Source: Oceanimonas baumannii (GTDB lineage Bacteria; Pseudomonadota; Gammaproteobacteria; Enterobacterales; Aeromonadaceae). Taken from it: DNA of 64,000 bases. The translations under genes were made by a program, and so were the position numbers. Below, one piece after another: positions 48,081-57,827 of the stretch (within the stretch, counting starts at the first letter, position 1; each line of letters begins with the position of its first letter). The notes beneath the pieces are model-generated. The model was not told the DNA's origin. It searched no databases and was given only the letters and a program-made list of their open reading frames with translations. The stretch is from the NCBI RefSeq assembly GCF_002245495.1, contig NZ_NQJF01000001.1, positions 186,001 to 250,000 of the forward strand, written 5' to 3'.

Positions 48081-51000
48081 TTACGCCAGCAAGCTTAGCA
48101 AGGCCTGCACCGGATGGCGAAGCCCTTCCCCTTCGATGCGTTTGACCTGACTGCGGCAGGAAAAACCGGTGGCCAGACAACGCTCTCTGGGCAATTTACT
48201 CAGAGGATCGGCCCAGCTCATGGCAAATAGGGTTCGGGAACCTTCGACATGTTCCCGCTCATGGCCATAGGTACCGGCCATGCCACAGCACCCTACTGGC
48301 ACAGCTTCCATTTTGGCTCCCAGGTGAGCAAAAATACGGCTCCAGTCCTGGTGTGTACTGGGCTTGGCGGTTTTTTCGGTACAGTGAGCAAACAGATGCC
48401 AGGGCTCGCCGCTCTGTTCCCGGGACGGCACCTGCTCCAGTACGGTCAGCAGCCATTCCTGAGGCAGCAACACTTCAAAGCTGCCCCGGGCCGGGCCCAG
48501 TACCTTGGCATATTCATCCCGGTAACAGAGCACCAACGACGGATCCACCCCCACCATGGGAATGTTTAGCCGGGCCAGCCGGTTAAGGAACTGGGCGCTG
48601 TCGGCGGCCATACCGGCGAAGCGGCGCAAAAAGCCCTTTACATGAGCCGGCTTGCCGTTGGGTCTGAACGGCAGCACCACCGGATTAAAGCCCAGTGCCG
48701 TGGCCAGGCGCACCAGATCATGCACAACACCGGCATCGTAGAAGGAGGTAAAGGGATCCTGCACCACCAGCAGGGTTTGAGCCCGCTCTGCTTCGCTCAT
48801 GGCCTGCAGCTGTTCAAGATCGAACTGGGCTGCCGGCCCCTTGCCAAGGCGTTTTTTCAGGCTGGGCTGGCTGAGTGCCGGCATGTCCACCATGCCAAGC
48901 AGTGAGGAGGTACTGCCCTGTATCCACTTGTGATTCATGATGGGGTTAAACAGGCCCGGTGCTTTGGCCATCCAGGGGGTATAACTCTCCACCCAGGACA
49001 CCAGATAGTCTCTTGGCGGGCGCTGGTAACGCTGATAATACAGCTGCAGAAAACGGGCGCGGAAGGTAGGTACATCCACCTTGATCGGGCACTGACTGGA
49101 GCAGGCCTTGCACGCCAGACAACCGTCCATGGCCTCTTTGACTTCGTGCGAGAAGTCGTATTCACCCCGGCGCTTATCGAGGGTATGTTTGATACGCAGC
49201 ACCATGTTCTTGACGCTGGTGCCCCGGCTTTGCACTGCAGCCTCTCCGGCCATGGGATCAAAGCCCTGAGCCGAGAGCTGACGCAGCCATTCCCGTACCA
49301 AACCGGCCCGGCCCTTGGGAGAATGGCGGCGGTCGGCGGAAAGTTTCATGGACGGGCACATGGGCGAACGCACATCAAAGTCAAAACACAGGCCATTACC
49401 ATTGCAGTCCATGGCCTGGGTAAAGCCATCGCGCACATGCACCGGGATCTGACGGTCAAAATAACCACGCTTGGTGGCATCCACCGACACCAGCTGCTCC
49501 AGGCTGTCCAGCGGAGTACAGATTTTACCCGGGTTAAGACGGTTAAAGGGATCAAAGGCCGACTTGATGCGACGCAGCTCGGTAAACAGCACCTCGCCGA
49601 AAAAGGTAGGGCTGTATTCGGAGCGAAAACCCTTGCCGTGCTCACCCCACATCAGGCCGCCGTATTTGGCAGTAAGCGCATTCACCTTGTCGGAAATACG
49701 CCGCAGCATAACCTCCTGCTCCGGATCAGTCATATCCAGGGCCGGACGTACATGCAGCACGCCGGCATCCACATGGCCAAACATGCCGTATTGCAGGCCG
49801 TGCTCGTCCAGTAACCGGCGAAACTCCATGATATAGTCGGCAAGATGCTCGGGAGGTACGGCGGTATCCTCCACAAAGGCCACCGGCTTTTTGCGGCCTT
49901 TGGCATTACCCAGCAGGCCCACCGCCTTTTTACGCATACCATAGATACGGTTGATTGAGGCCAGATCATCACATACCTGGTAACCAATCACCCCGGCTTC
50001 ACCCCGTTCAATCAGGCCATCAAGGCGGGCGCACAGCGCCTCAACCTTTTCCCGCTGGGCGGTTTCGTTCTGATCGGCATATTCCACCATATTAAGGCCA
50101 TCCATGACCTTGCCCGGCACGTCCTGAATCAAATCACTGACCGAGTGCCAGACGATGTCTTCCCGGGCCAGGTTAAGTACCCTGGAATCCACGGTTTCCA
50201 CCGACAAGGCCTTCGCCTCCACCATCAGGGGGGCATTGCGCAGGGCCGATTCAAAGCTGTTGTATTTGACGTTGACCAGGGTGCGGTATTCGGGAATAGG
50301 CGTCAGATCCAGCCAGGCCTCGGTAATAAAGGCCAGAGAGCCTTCCGAGCCGCACAGAATGCGGGTCAGATCCAGAGTGTGGCTGGCCTTGTCGTAGACA
50401 TGACGCAAATCGTAGCCGGTAAGAAAACGGTTCAGTTTGGGAAAGCGCCGCTCAATTTCCCCGGCGTTACCGGTCACGCTGTGATACACGCAACGGTACA
50501 GCTCCCCTTCCCGGCTGTCTTCTTCCAGTTTTTGCTCCAGCGCCTCGCCGGACACCGGGCCGGTTTCAATCAGGGTGCCGTCCACCAGCACGGCCGTCAC
50601 ACCCAGCACATGGTCCGAGGTTTTGCCATACACCAGCGAGCCCTGCCCGGAGGCGTCGGTATTGATCATGCCCCCTACGGTAGCGCGGTTACTGGTAGAC
50701 AAGTCCGGCGAGAAAAACAGCTTATGGGGGGCCACCAGCTGGTTGAGCCGATCCTTGACCATGCCGGTCTGAATACGTACCCGGCGACCATCGGCGTCCA
50801 TGGTCACCAGCTGGTTCATGTGACGGGACACATCCACGACAATATTGTCATTCAGCGACTGGCCATTGGTGCCGGTACCGCCGCCCCGGGGTGAAAAGCG
50901 AATGTCTTTGTAAGCGTCCTTGGCCGCCAGGGTCAGCATCACGACCAAATCCTGGGAAGAGCGCGGAAACACCACTGCCTGCGGCAGACACTGATATACA

Positions 51001-51137
51001 CTGTTGTCAGTAGCCACCGCCAGCCGGCTGGCATAGCTGCGCTCTATATCGCCGCGAAAACCGCTGTCGGCCAGTGCCTCAAGAAATGAATAATAGGTGG
51101 GGGTTGTCTGCTGCTGCAGCGCTAACCTTGGGATCAT
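48081..51137 (-). CDS. ydiJ: FAD and Fe-S oxidoreductase YdiJ
   Basis: 1018 residues, the same length as E. coli YdiJ, a D-2-hydroxyglutarate/D-lactate type dehydrogenase. The N-terminal FAD-binding PCMH domain (about 45-280) has 'SPRGGGTGTNGQSLN'; the C-terminal FAD-oxidase region follows (about 290-560). An Fe-S motif 'CLACKACSSQCPIKVDVPTF' is near residue 665, and a cysteine-rich CCG motif 'VPVGCCGMAGTYGHE' near 950. It probably donates electrons to the quinone pool. ATG at 51137. Followed by the GlsB-type gene and the ydiI pseudogene. Confidence 0.94.
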   Translation of the reverse strand: MIPRLALQQQTTPTYYSFLEALADSGFRGDIERSYASRLAVATDNSVYQCLPQAVVFPRSSQDLVVMLTLAAKDAYKDIRFSPRGGGTGTNGQSLNDNIVVDVSRHMNQLVTMDADGRRVRIQTGMVKDRLNQLVAPHKLFFSPDLSTSNRATVGGMINTDASGQGSLVYGKTSDHVLGVTAVLVDGTLIETGPVSGEALEQKLEEDSREGELYRCVYHSVTGNAGEIERRFPKLNRFLTGYDLRHVYDKASHTLDLTRILCGSEGSLAFITEAWLDLTPIPEYRTLVNVKYNSFESALRNAPLMVEAKALSVETVDSRVLNLAREDIVWHSVSDLIQDVPGKVMDGLNMVEYADQNETAQREKVEALCARLDGLIERGEAGVIGYQVCDDLASINRIYGMRKKAVGLLGNAKGRKKPVAFVEDTAVPPEHLADYIMEFRRLLDEHGLQYGMFGHVDAGVLHVRPALDMTDPEQEVMLRRISDKVNALTAKYGGLMWGEHGKGFRSEYSPTFFGEVLFTELRRIKSAFDPFNRLNPGKICTPLDSLEQLVSVDATKRGYFDRQIPVHVRDGFTQAMDCNGNGLCFDFDVRSPMCPSMKLSADRRHSPKGRAGLVREWLRQLSAQGFDPMAGEAAVQSRGTSVKNMVLRIKHTLDKRRGEYDFSHEVKEAMDGCLACKACSSQCPIKVDVPTFRARFLQLYYQRYQRPPRDYLVSWVESYTPWMAKAPGLFNPIMNHKWIQGSTSSLLGMVDMPALSQPSLKKRLGKGPAAQFDLEQLQAMSEAERAQTLLVVQDPFTSFYDAGVVHDLVRLATALGFNPVVLPFRPNGKPAHVKGFLRRFAGMAADSAQFLNRLARLNIPMVGVDPSLVLCYRDEYAKVLGPARGSFEVLLPQEWLLTVLEQVPSREQSGEPWHLFAHCTEKTAKPSTHQDWSRIFAHLGAKMEAVPVGCCGMAGTYGHEREHVEGSRTLFAMSWADPLSKLPRERCLATGFSCRSQVKRIEGEGLRHPVQALLSLLA

Positions 51138-51236
51138 GACCTGCGTCCCCTTTGTCCTTGTCGATTACGCCCGAAGTGGCGGCCATTATACACCGCCATG
51201 ACATTTGAGCGAGCGCCTGAAAGGCGTCCGGACTGC

Positions 51237-52043
51237 TTACTCTTCGGGAAACTCTGGATTCACGGTGATCAGATGATTAAGAAAGCGCGCAAATAATGCC
51301 CCCTGAGAGTCTGCCCCCAATTTGGCATATAAGCGTTTACGGTGATTCCGGACCGTGCCGCTGCCAATCCTCAGCTGCTCGGCAATCATATCGTTATCCA
51401 GGCCCTGCACCAGCAAAGAGGCTACCTGGCTTTCACGCCGGGTCAGCCGCCCCCGGCCAAAGTTTGCCAGCGCCACGGCTACCTGCTCTGCCATGTTGGC
51501 CGGTCCGGGCGGGGACTGCGCCAGTGAGCCTGTCCCCGCCGGCCAATGCCGGCGGCACAGTGCGCTGAGCAAAGGTAACTGCATACGCAGCGCCGTCTGC
51601 TCTGCCGGCGTAAACGGCCGGCTCTGCAGACGCCCGAAAAAGATCATCAACCACTGCTCTCCAGCCAGCTGGATCACCAGTCCCAGCTCTTCCTGCCAGC
51701 CGGTCTCCTGATAAAAGTCCGCCAGATAATCAGGCGACATGCCCTGTGCCGTGGCCAGAGCACGTAACGAATACACCCCTTCCTGAAGGCCCTGGCTTAA
51801 TGCCCGGCAGAAGGGATCTTCGGCATAAAGCCCGTTGAGATACTGCTGGAACAGCAATTCACGCCTGTGCTGCAGATTATCAAATAAATAGATCGCAGGA
51901 CCGCTGTGACGGTAGCTCACCATCAGCAGGCAGTCACAACCGACCCGGGCCTGTAACAACTTCGCCAGCATACGGGGAAAGGCGGGACTTCCGAGTGCAT
52001 CAATGACCTGTGCCAGCAGAGTCCCGTCCGGTTCTGTCATCAT
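51237..52043 (-). CDS. LuxR-family transcriptional regulator
   Basis: 268 residues with a C-terminal GerE/LuxR helix-turn-helix (about 195-255): '[20 protein letters not shown]' and '[20 protein letters not shown]'. The N-terminal 190 residues are not a recognisable acyl-homoserine lactone domain or a response-regulator receiver, and the ligand is unknown. The ATG at 52043 is chosen; a second ATG lies at 52040, and neither has a strong ribosome binding site. Divergent from tyrS, with no synthase or obvious target operon beside it, so it is a solo regulator. Confidence 0.85.
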   Translation of the reverse strand: MMTEPDGTLLAQVIDALGSPAFPRMLAKLLQARVGCDCLLMVSYRHSGPAIYLFDNLQHRRELLFQQYLNGLYAEDPFCRALSQGLQEGVYSLRALATAQGMSPDYLADFYQETGWQEELGLVIQLAGEQWLMIFFGRLQSRPFTPAEQTALRMQLPLLSALCRRHWPAGTGSLAQSPPGPANMAEQVAVALANFGRGRLTRRESQVASLLVQGLDNDMIAEQLRIGSGTVRNHRKRLYAKLGADSQGALFARFLNHLITVNPEFPEE

Positions 52044-52147
52044 GGTATTTATCAAAGGTCGTCGTGATTATTGCAAACTGTCCCATAAAGGACATACCGA
52101 TACCAGAATGTTCCGTTCACTATCGGACTTTTATCTGCGGAGCCCTG

Positions 52148-53431
52148 ATGAGTAACACCTCTTTCCTGCTGGACGACTTGCACCGGCGCGGCCTGATTGC
52201 CCAGTCATCCGATCCTGCTGCATTAGCGGCCCATCTGACGGAAGGACAACGCACCCTTTATTGCGGCTTTGATCCCACCGCCGGCAGCCTGCATATCGGT
52301 CATCTGGTGCCACTGCTGATGTTGCGCCGGTTTAAAAATGCCGGCCACCGGGTGGTCGCCCTGGTCGGTGGCGCCACCGGCATGATTGGCGATCCCAGTT
52401 TTAAAGCCGGTGAGCGTTCGCTGAATGAGCCCGATACAGTTGCGGCCTGGGTTAACGAGCTGAGTGCCCAGATAGGCCGGTTACTCAACTCCGGCGACCA
52501 TACCGAAAGCAAGCTGGTCAATAATGCCGACTGGATGGGTGGCATGGATGTACTGAGCTTTTTGCGGGATATCGGCAAGCATTTTTCGGTGAATGCCATG
52601 ATGGCACGGGAGTCAGTGCGCCAGCGGCTGGCCCGCCCCGAGCAGGGCATTTCCTTTACCGAGTTTTCCTACTGTCTGCTGCAATCGTACGACTACGTCA
52701 TGCTCAATCAGCACCACGACTGTACCCTGCAGATTGGCGGCAACGATCAGTGGGGCAATATTACCAGTGGCATAGACCTTACCCGCCGGCTTAACCGTCA
52801 GCAGGTATTTGGTCTGACATTGCCGCTGATCACCAAGGCCGACGGCACCAAATTCGGTAAAACCGAAAGCGGCACCGTCTGGCTCGATGCCAGTAAAACC
52901 TCGCCCTATGCCTTTTACCAGTTCTGGCTGAATACCAGTGATGAGGATGTTTACCGCTTTCTGCGTTACTACAGTTTTCTGGAGCTGGCAGAGATAGAGG
53001 CGCTGGAAGCCAGCGACCGGCAACGTAAAGGAAAGCCCGCGGCACAACGTGTGCTGGCCCGGGAGCTGACCCGGCTGGTACATGGCGAGCAGGCCCTGGC
53101 AGCGGCAGAACGTATCAGCCAGGCGCTGTTTTCAGGAGAATTTTCTCACCTGAGCCTGGATGAACTGAAGCAACTGGAGCAGGATGGTATTCCCATGACC
53201 CGCATTGACGCCCCGGCATCTGCCGATGACCTCAGTGTCAGCCAGCTGCTTAAGCAGTGCCGCCTGGCTACTTCGTTACGCCAGGCCCGGGAGCTGATCA
53301 CCAACGGAGCCATTGCCCTGAATGGTACTGTCATCACCGAAGATGACGGCACTCGGCCGTTGCTGCACCAGCGCTACCTGATCCTCCGCCGGGGAAAAAA
53401 ACAGTTCCATTTACTTAAGTTTGAAGACTGA
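52148..53431 (+). CDS. tyrS: Tyrosyl-tRNA synthetase
   Basis: Charges tRNA-Tyr. 427 residues from ATG 52148 with GGAG upstream; the frame open to 52010 overlaps the LuxR gene. HIGH motif in '[14 protein letters not shown]' near residue 50, tyrosine-binding '[20 protein letters not shown]', KMSKS equivalent 'KFGKT' near residue 238, and a C-terminal S4 RNA-binding domain ('[16 protein letters not shown]', about 355-420). It is the E. coli TyrS type. Convergent with rluF, 15 bp apart, with no terminator seen. Confidence 0.97.
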   Translation: MSNTSFLLDDLHRRGLIAQSSDPAALAAHLTEGQRTLYCGFDPTAGSLHIGHLVPLLMLRRFKNAGHRVVALVGGATGMIGDPSFKAGERSLNEPDTVAAWVNELSAQIGRLLNSGDHTESKLVNNADWMGGMDVLSFLRDIGKHFSVNAMMARESVRQRLARPEQGISFTEFSYCLLQSYDYVMLNQHHDCTLQIGGNDQWGNITSGIDLTRRLNRQQVFGLTLPLITKADGTKFGKTESGTVWLDASKTSPYAFYQFWLNTSDEDVYRFLRYYSFLELAEIEALEASDRQRKGKPAAQRVLARELTRLVHGEQALAAAERISQALFSGEFSHLSLDELKQLEQDGIPMTRIDAPASADDLSVSQLLKQCRLATSLRQARELITNGAIALNGTVITEDDGTRPLLHQRYLILRRGKKQFHLLKFED

Positions 53432-53446
53432 ACCGGCTCAGGCCAC

Positions 53447-54355
53447 TTACCGCCCGTTCTTTTTCGCACCGGTGCGTACTGCAGTGCGGGTACCTGAACG
53501 GCCCGCTCCCGCCACTCCCCGGCGCTCCCGTCCGCGGTTTGCCGCCGGCTTGCCACGGGCGGCCGGTGCTTTATCCCTGATACGCGGCCCCTGGCGGGCC
53601 GCCTTGGGCTGTTCCAGCACTGAGGCTTCTTCGGTCTTGCTGGAGCCTGCAATCATGCGGTTAATCAAGCCAAGCTCTTCCTCGCTGACATAGCGCCACT
53701 GACCCGGTTTCAGGTTGCCAAGGTTAATATTCATGATCCGCACCCGTTTCAGGCTGGTCACCCGATAGTCGAGATATTCCGCCATCCGGCGGATCTGCCG
53801 GTTCAGCCCCTGAGTCAGAGTAATATTAATGGTTCTGGGGCCGATTTTGCGCACCTTGCAGGGCTTGGTCACGGTATCAAGAATAGGCACTCCTGCCGAC
53901 ATTTTGGAAACAAAATCATCGGTGATCGGCTTGTCCATGGACACGATATACTCTTTTTCATGCGCATTACCGGCCCGTAATATTTTATTGACGATATCGC
54001 CGTCATTGGTCAGCAGGATAAGCCCGCAAGACGGCTTGTCGAGGCGACCGATAGGAAAGATACGGGCATGATAGTTGACCGCATCCACAATGTTTTCAGG
54101 CACGGCACTGTCAGTGGTGCAGGTAATGCCAATCGGCTTGTTGTATACCAGGTACACGGCTTTTGGCTTGGCCCGCAGCGGTTTGCCGCGAATGGTGATC
54201 TTGTCGGCATCACTCACCCGCACACCCATACCGGCCACCTCACCGTTTACCTTGACTACCCCCTGCTCAATCAGCCGGTCGGCTTCCCGCCGGGAGCAAA
54301 TACCGGTTTCACTGATGTATTTATTCAGGCGGGTATCAAGATGGGTGGCAGTCAT
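53447..54355 (-). CDS. rluF: 23S rRNA pseudouridine(2604) synthase
   Basis: RsuA-type pseudouridine synthase, 302 residues. N-terminal S4 domain 'RLNKYISETGICSRREADRL' (residues 9-28), catalytic Asp in 'IGRLDKPSCGLILLTNDGD' near residue 102, and 'LNRQIRRMAEYLDYRV' near 185, all matching RluF. The last 70 residues form a basic, Arg/Gly/Ala-rich, low-complexity tail as in other RluF proteins, possibly an RNA-binding extension. ATG at 54355. Confidence 0.94.
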   Translation of the reverse strand: MTATHLDTRLNKYISETGICSRREADRLIEQGVVKVNGEVAGMGVRVSDADKITIRGKPLRAKPKAVYLVYNKPIGITCTTDSAVPENIVDAVNYHARIFPIGRLDKPSCGLILLTNDGDIVNKILRAGNAHEKEYIVSMDKPITDDFVSKMSAGVPILDTVTKPCKVRKIGPRTINITLTQGLNRQIRRMAEYLDYRVTSLKRVRIMNINLGNLKPGQWRYVSEEELGLINRMIAGSSKTEEASVLEQPKAARQGPRIRDKAPAARGKPAANRGRERRGVAGAGRSGTRTAVRTGAKKNGR

Positions 54356-54579
54356 GGAAGCTCCTTACCGGTTATAAAATACAGCCGGGCAAAGATCATG
54401 TCAGGCAGGCCAGGCTAAACCGCGCCAGTGTAAGGCCCCACCCTCCCCCCCGCAAGCGCTGGGCTATGCTCCGTGAGAGGAAGCATGTCTCGCTGGTACG
54501 TTTGTGCGTATTCGTCGGTTAAAGCGAACAACCACGTTATGGCTTCGCGGTGCGTTCGCTCAGACCATGTCCTGAAAAG

Positions 54580-55029
54580 TCACAACCAGCGCCTTACCCG
54601 GGCACAATAGTCGGTGTAGGATGATCCAAAACGCAGGCTCAGGGCGCGCTCTTCGGCGGCAATCTGCACCCGGTTCATATAGGCAACAAATACCACCAGG
54701 CCCAGCAGGGCCGGCACACTTTGCAGCCATAATGCCCAGGCCAGCAGCAGTAATGCATCTCCCAGATAAATGGGATTGCGGGAATACGCAAACACACCCG
54801 TGGTCACCAGGCTGCTGGTCCGCTCCGGAGTAAAAGGCAACAGGGTGGTGTTGGCCCGGGACATGGTGACTGCCGCCATCAGCATAATGCCAATGCCGGC
54901 CAGCAAGGGCCCAACGGCCAGCCAACGCGGCCAGAAATCGTGTTCCTGTGGCAACAGCCACATCAGGCCGGCTACCAGCACCGCAATGGCCGGCGGCGGC
55001 AGCCACAATAAAAAACGGGCCTTGTTCAT
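54580..55029 (-). CDS. Integral membrane methyltransferase, isoprenylcysteine methyltransferase family
   Basis: 149 residues with four hydrophobic helices and the family's C-terminal SAM-binding region 'FAYSRNPIYLGDALLLLAWA' (about 80-100, with the RNPxY motif) and 'AEERALSLRFGSSYTDYC' near the end. Bacterial members methylate small or lipid-linked substrates that are mostly unknown. Its ATG overlaps the SulP stop in ATGA, so the two are translated together, which hints at a linked role. Downstream 54356-54579 holds no gene that I can see. Confidence 0.85.
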   Translation of the reverse strand: MNKARFLLWLPPPAIAVLVAGLMWLLPQEHDFWPRWLAVGPLLAGIGIMLMAAVTMSRANTTLLPFTPERTSSLVTTGVFAYSRNPIYLGDALLLLAWALWLQSVPALLGLVVFVAYMNRVQIAAEERALSLRFGSSYTDYCARVRRWL

Positions 55030-56759
55030 GCTTCCCCCCTGACCACGTCGGCCACCTCTGTGGTCACCACTGGTGTGTGATAACAGCGGGTCATGCGCAA
55101 CGCTTCATAAAGGTCGGGGTAAACCAGCACACCTTCTTCACCCACGCGGATACCCGCTTGTTGCAGCCAGTGGGTCATCTGGCTGCGCCTTCCGGCCATC
55201 ACCATGTGAATGCCTCTGCGTTTCAGCTCTTTATGCAGCTCCCCTACCACGCTCATCACGCTGATATCCTGATGGGTAAAACAGGAAACCGCATCAATGA
55301 TCAGACAGTTGGGCTGAGCCTTTTCCTCGCCAATCAATGCCAGGACCCGGCGTTTGAAATAGGCTGCATTAAAGTAGGTGAGCGGCGAGTTAAAACGGTA
55401 GATCAGCACACCGGCAATGGCCTTGACCTCTTCATTGCGACCAAGGGTATGCACCACGCCTTCCTCATTCATGCCCATCAGCTGATCCGTCGGTCGCATG
55501 ACATTACGCAAAAACTGAAACAGCCCCAGTAATACGGCCAGCGTAATACCCGGGATCACCCCCATAAACAGCACACTGATAAAGGTAATCCAGGCCAGCC
55601 AGAAAGCGGGCATATCGGACTTGCGCAAGTGCCACTGGCCACGCAGATTAATCAGCGACCATGACGCCATTACCAGCACCACACCCAGCGCTGCGGTAGG
55701 AATGTACTGCAACGGCTCGGTAAGAAAAAACGTCACCAGCGCAATCGCTCCAGCCGCGACGATCGAGACCATCTGGCTCTTTCCCCCGTTGGCATCGTTC
55801 ACCGCTGTACGGGAGTCGGCCCCACTGATGGCAAACCCCTGGGAAATCGCCGACGCCAGATTGGCCACGCCCAGCGCACGAAATTCCCGGTCGGCATCAA
55901 TATCGTAACCATTGCGGGCAGCAAAGCTGCGGGCAGTGAGCATCATGGACACAAAGCTCACCATGGCCAGGTTCAGTGCCGGCAGCACCAGATCCCGCAT
56001 CAGTCCCGGCGGAAACTCCGGCAACTGAAACTCGGGGAGCCCTTCCGACAGGCTGCCCACCACGGCAATGCTCAGCCGCTCCGGCCCCACATACCACAAC
56101 AGGCCGGCTACCACCGCCAGTGCCAGCAAACTGCTGGGCCAGAGTGGCCGGTAACGCCGGCACAGCAGCATAATCACCAGCGTCAGCATACTGATCCCCA
56201 GAGTTGGCCAATGCACCAGTGCCAGATAATCAGGCGTGGCAACCAGGCGTTCAATCAGTTGGGATTCATCGAAGGTAAAGCCCACGATCCGCGATAGCTG
56301 CCCCACCATAATGGTGATGGCCACCCCGTTGAGCAGGCCGAGCAGAATAGGGCGGGACAAAAAATCCGCCAGCACACCAAGGCGAAAATAACTGGCGGCC
56401 AGACACCATAGTCCGGTCATGGCGGTCATGGTCATGACCAGCTGCCAGTGGCGGGTAGCATCGCCGGCGGCCAGCGGCGTGACCACGGCGGCAATGACGG
56501 CACAAGTGGCGGCATCCGGCCCCACGATCAGCTGGCGGGAAGTGCCAAACAAGGCATAGGCAATCATGGGTAAAATACAGGAATACAATCCTACCACCGC
56601 ACTCACACCCGCCAGCTCTGCGTAAGCAATGGCCACCGGCAGTGCCACTGCCGCTACCGACACCCCGGCCCGCATATCTGCCGTCAGCCAGTCACGACGG
56701 TAATCCAGTAACGCAACCAGACCGGGCACCCACCGTGACAATGTAAAGAAGTCCTGCAT
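55026..56759 (-). CDS. SulP-family anion transporter with STAS domain
   Basis: 577 residues. The membrane part (about 20-400) has the SulP features 'VALPVAIAYAELAGVSAVVG' and 'SQGFAISGADSRTAVNDANG'; a cytoplasmic STAS domain (about 440-560) includes 'LIIDAVSCFTHQDISVMSVV'. The group includes dicarboxylate (DauA), bicarbonate and sulfate carriers; the substrate cannot be read from sequence alone. Start at ATG 56759 or, with eight more residues, GTG 56783. Overlaps the downstream methyltransferase gene by 4 bp. Confidence 0.9.
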   Translation of the reverse strand: MQDFFTLSRWVPGLVALLDYRRDWLTADMRAGVSVAAVALPVAIAYAELAGVSAVVGLYSCILPMIAYALFGTSRQLIVGPDAATCAVIAAVVTPLAAGDATRHWQLVMTMTAMTGLWCLAASYFRLGVLADFLSRPILLGLLNGVAITIMVGQLSRIVGFTFDESQLIERLVATPDYLALVHWPTLGISMLTLVIMLLCRRYRPLWPSSLLALAVVAGLLWYVGPERLSIAVVGSLSEGLPEFQLPEFPPGLMRDLVLPALNLAMVSFVSMMLTARSFAARNGYDIDADREFRALGVANLASAISQGFAISGADSRTAVNDANGGKSQMVSIVAAGAIALVTFFLTEPLQYIPTAALGVVLVMASWSLINLRGQWHLRKSDMPAFWLAWITFISVLFMGVIPGITLAVLLGLFQFLRNVMRPTDQLMGMNEEGVVHTLGRNEEVKAIAGVLIYRFNSPLTYFNAAYFKRRVLALIGEEKAQPNCLIIDAVSCFTHQDISVMSVVGELHKELKRRGIHMVMAGRRSQMTHWLQQAGIRVGEEGVLVYPDLYEALRMTRCYHTPVVTTEVADVVRGEA

Positions 56760-57182
56760 ATTCCGATATTTTCCTTTGCCCACGAGCCGGTACTCTCTGT
56801 GCCCAATATGAGCCAGATGGTACTCATTGGCAATATATTGATATTATTATCAGTAGGTTACAAATTAACCGGCAATAATATGACTGCCTTTATACAGTCA
56901 TATGACTACCTCACCGTGGTTAAATTAACATTAATCGCTGCTTGCCATGAGTTAAACATTTGGCTGACGGGACAGTTCAGGCGCGGAGTTCAGGCTGTTG
57001 ATAATAAACAGCCATGTCGGTAGTGAGGATTTTTGAGCCTGCCTCCGTGCAACGTTAGCGGGGCCCGGATTATCGCAGCACCAGCACCGGACTGCGGCGA
57101 AAACCAGCACAGCCCGGCACCAAGGCCTGCCAAAAACACTGACTGCCCGGATAGGGCCTGCACTTGGTAAGTAATTAATGGC
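56760..57182. other. Intergenic region upstream of the SulP gene
   Basis: About 420 bp with no convincing gene. The part nearest the SulP gene (56820-56960) is AT-rich and contains a perfect inverted repeat ATATGACTG-N8-CAGTCATAT (56878-56886 and 56895-56903), a likely operator. The part 57000-57180 is GC-rich and shows nothing recognisable. Confidence 0.55.
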
Positions 57183-57677
57183 TTAGTTGAGAATATCTTC
57201 CAGTATGTAACGGACATTTTCGGTCGCCAGATCCACCAGCACCGCCTTATTGTCTACACGGCGCCATTCATAACCTTCATAGTAAGGCAGGCGCTCACGA
57301 AGACGAGGATCAAAACGCTTGGCAATACCCGGTGGCAACGGTTTTCCCCTGCGCAGATTTTTGGCAATGCCCGGTGGCAGACTGCGTCTGTCTCCGTAAT
57401 CCAGCCAGTCTCTGTGCTCCCGGAACACACGACGCAACAACAACTCGTCAATACTCAGGTCACGCTCATAGCGGCGATCCCGCTGCTGCCGGTATTCACC
57501 CCTGTCTTCACGATGTTCACGCCACTCTTTATGATTGCGGCTGTCTTCACGCTGCCATTGCTGCTCTTTGTGCCGCCCTGGTGCATGATCTGGTCCCTTT
57601 CCTTCCGGGGGCTGTGCCTGTACCGGCAATGCCAGTCCGGCCAGCATCATCGACGCGACTATCATCTGTCTGTTCAT
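57183..57677 (-). CDS. CigR/RcnB-family periplasmic protein
   Basis: 164 residues with a signal peptide (about 1-21, ending VQAQ). A long, highly charged Arg/Glu/Asp/His helix region (about 25-95) is followed by a duplicated motif 'LPPGIAKNL' and 'LPPGIAKRF' and a C-terminal RcnB-like beta domain 'DNKAVLVDLATENVRYILED'. This is the pattern of the anti-virulence regulator CigR family; relatives such as RcnB act in metal homeostasis. GGAGGT precedes the ATG at 57677. Exact role unknown. Confidence 0.85.
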   Translation of the reverse strand: MNRQMIVASMMLAGLALPVQAQPPEGKGPDHAPGRHKEQQWQREDSRNHKEWREHREDRGEYRQQRDRRYERDLSIDELLLRRVFREHRDWLDYGDRRSLPPGIAKNLRRGKPLPPGIAKRFDPRLRERLPYYEGYEWRRVDNKAVLVDLATENVRYILEDILN

Positions 57678-57777
57678 GGCGACCTCCGCCCGTTTGCTAT
57701 TTTCTTTAACTTTAGTGCGGATAAGATTGGCTGACTATCGCCCGGAAGCGATGGCGGGACGAATATTGGCGTACCCA

Positions 57778-57802
57778 TAAAAAAGCCCCTTGCAGGGGCT
57801 TT
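57778..57802 (-). terminator. Terminator of fabV
   Basis: 9-bp stem AAAGCCCCT/AGGGGCTTT (57782-57790 with 57794-57802), 3-nt loop, followed by Ts on the minus strand, 25 bp past the fabV stop. Confidence 0.9.
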
Positions 57803-57827
57803 GGCGTTACTTTGCGGCGAAGATGGC

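Noticed and set aside
56799-57023. 74-codon ORF in the AT-rich SulP upstream region
   Set aside because: It has no binding site and its composition follows the AT-rich promoter DNA. A leader peptide cannot be excluded but is not supported.
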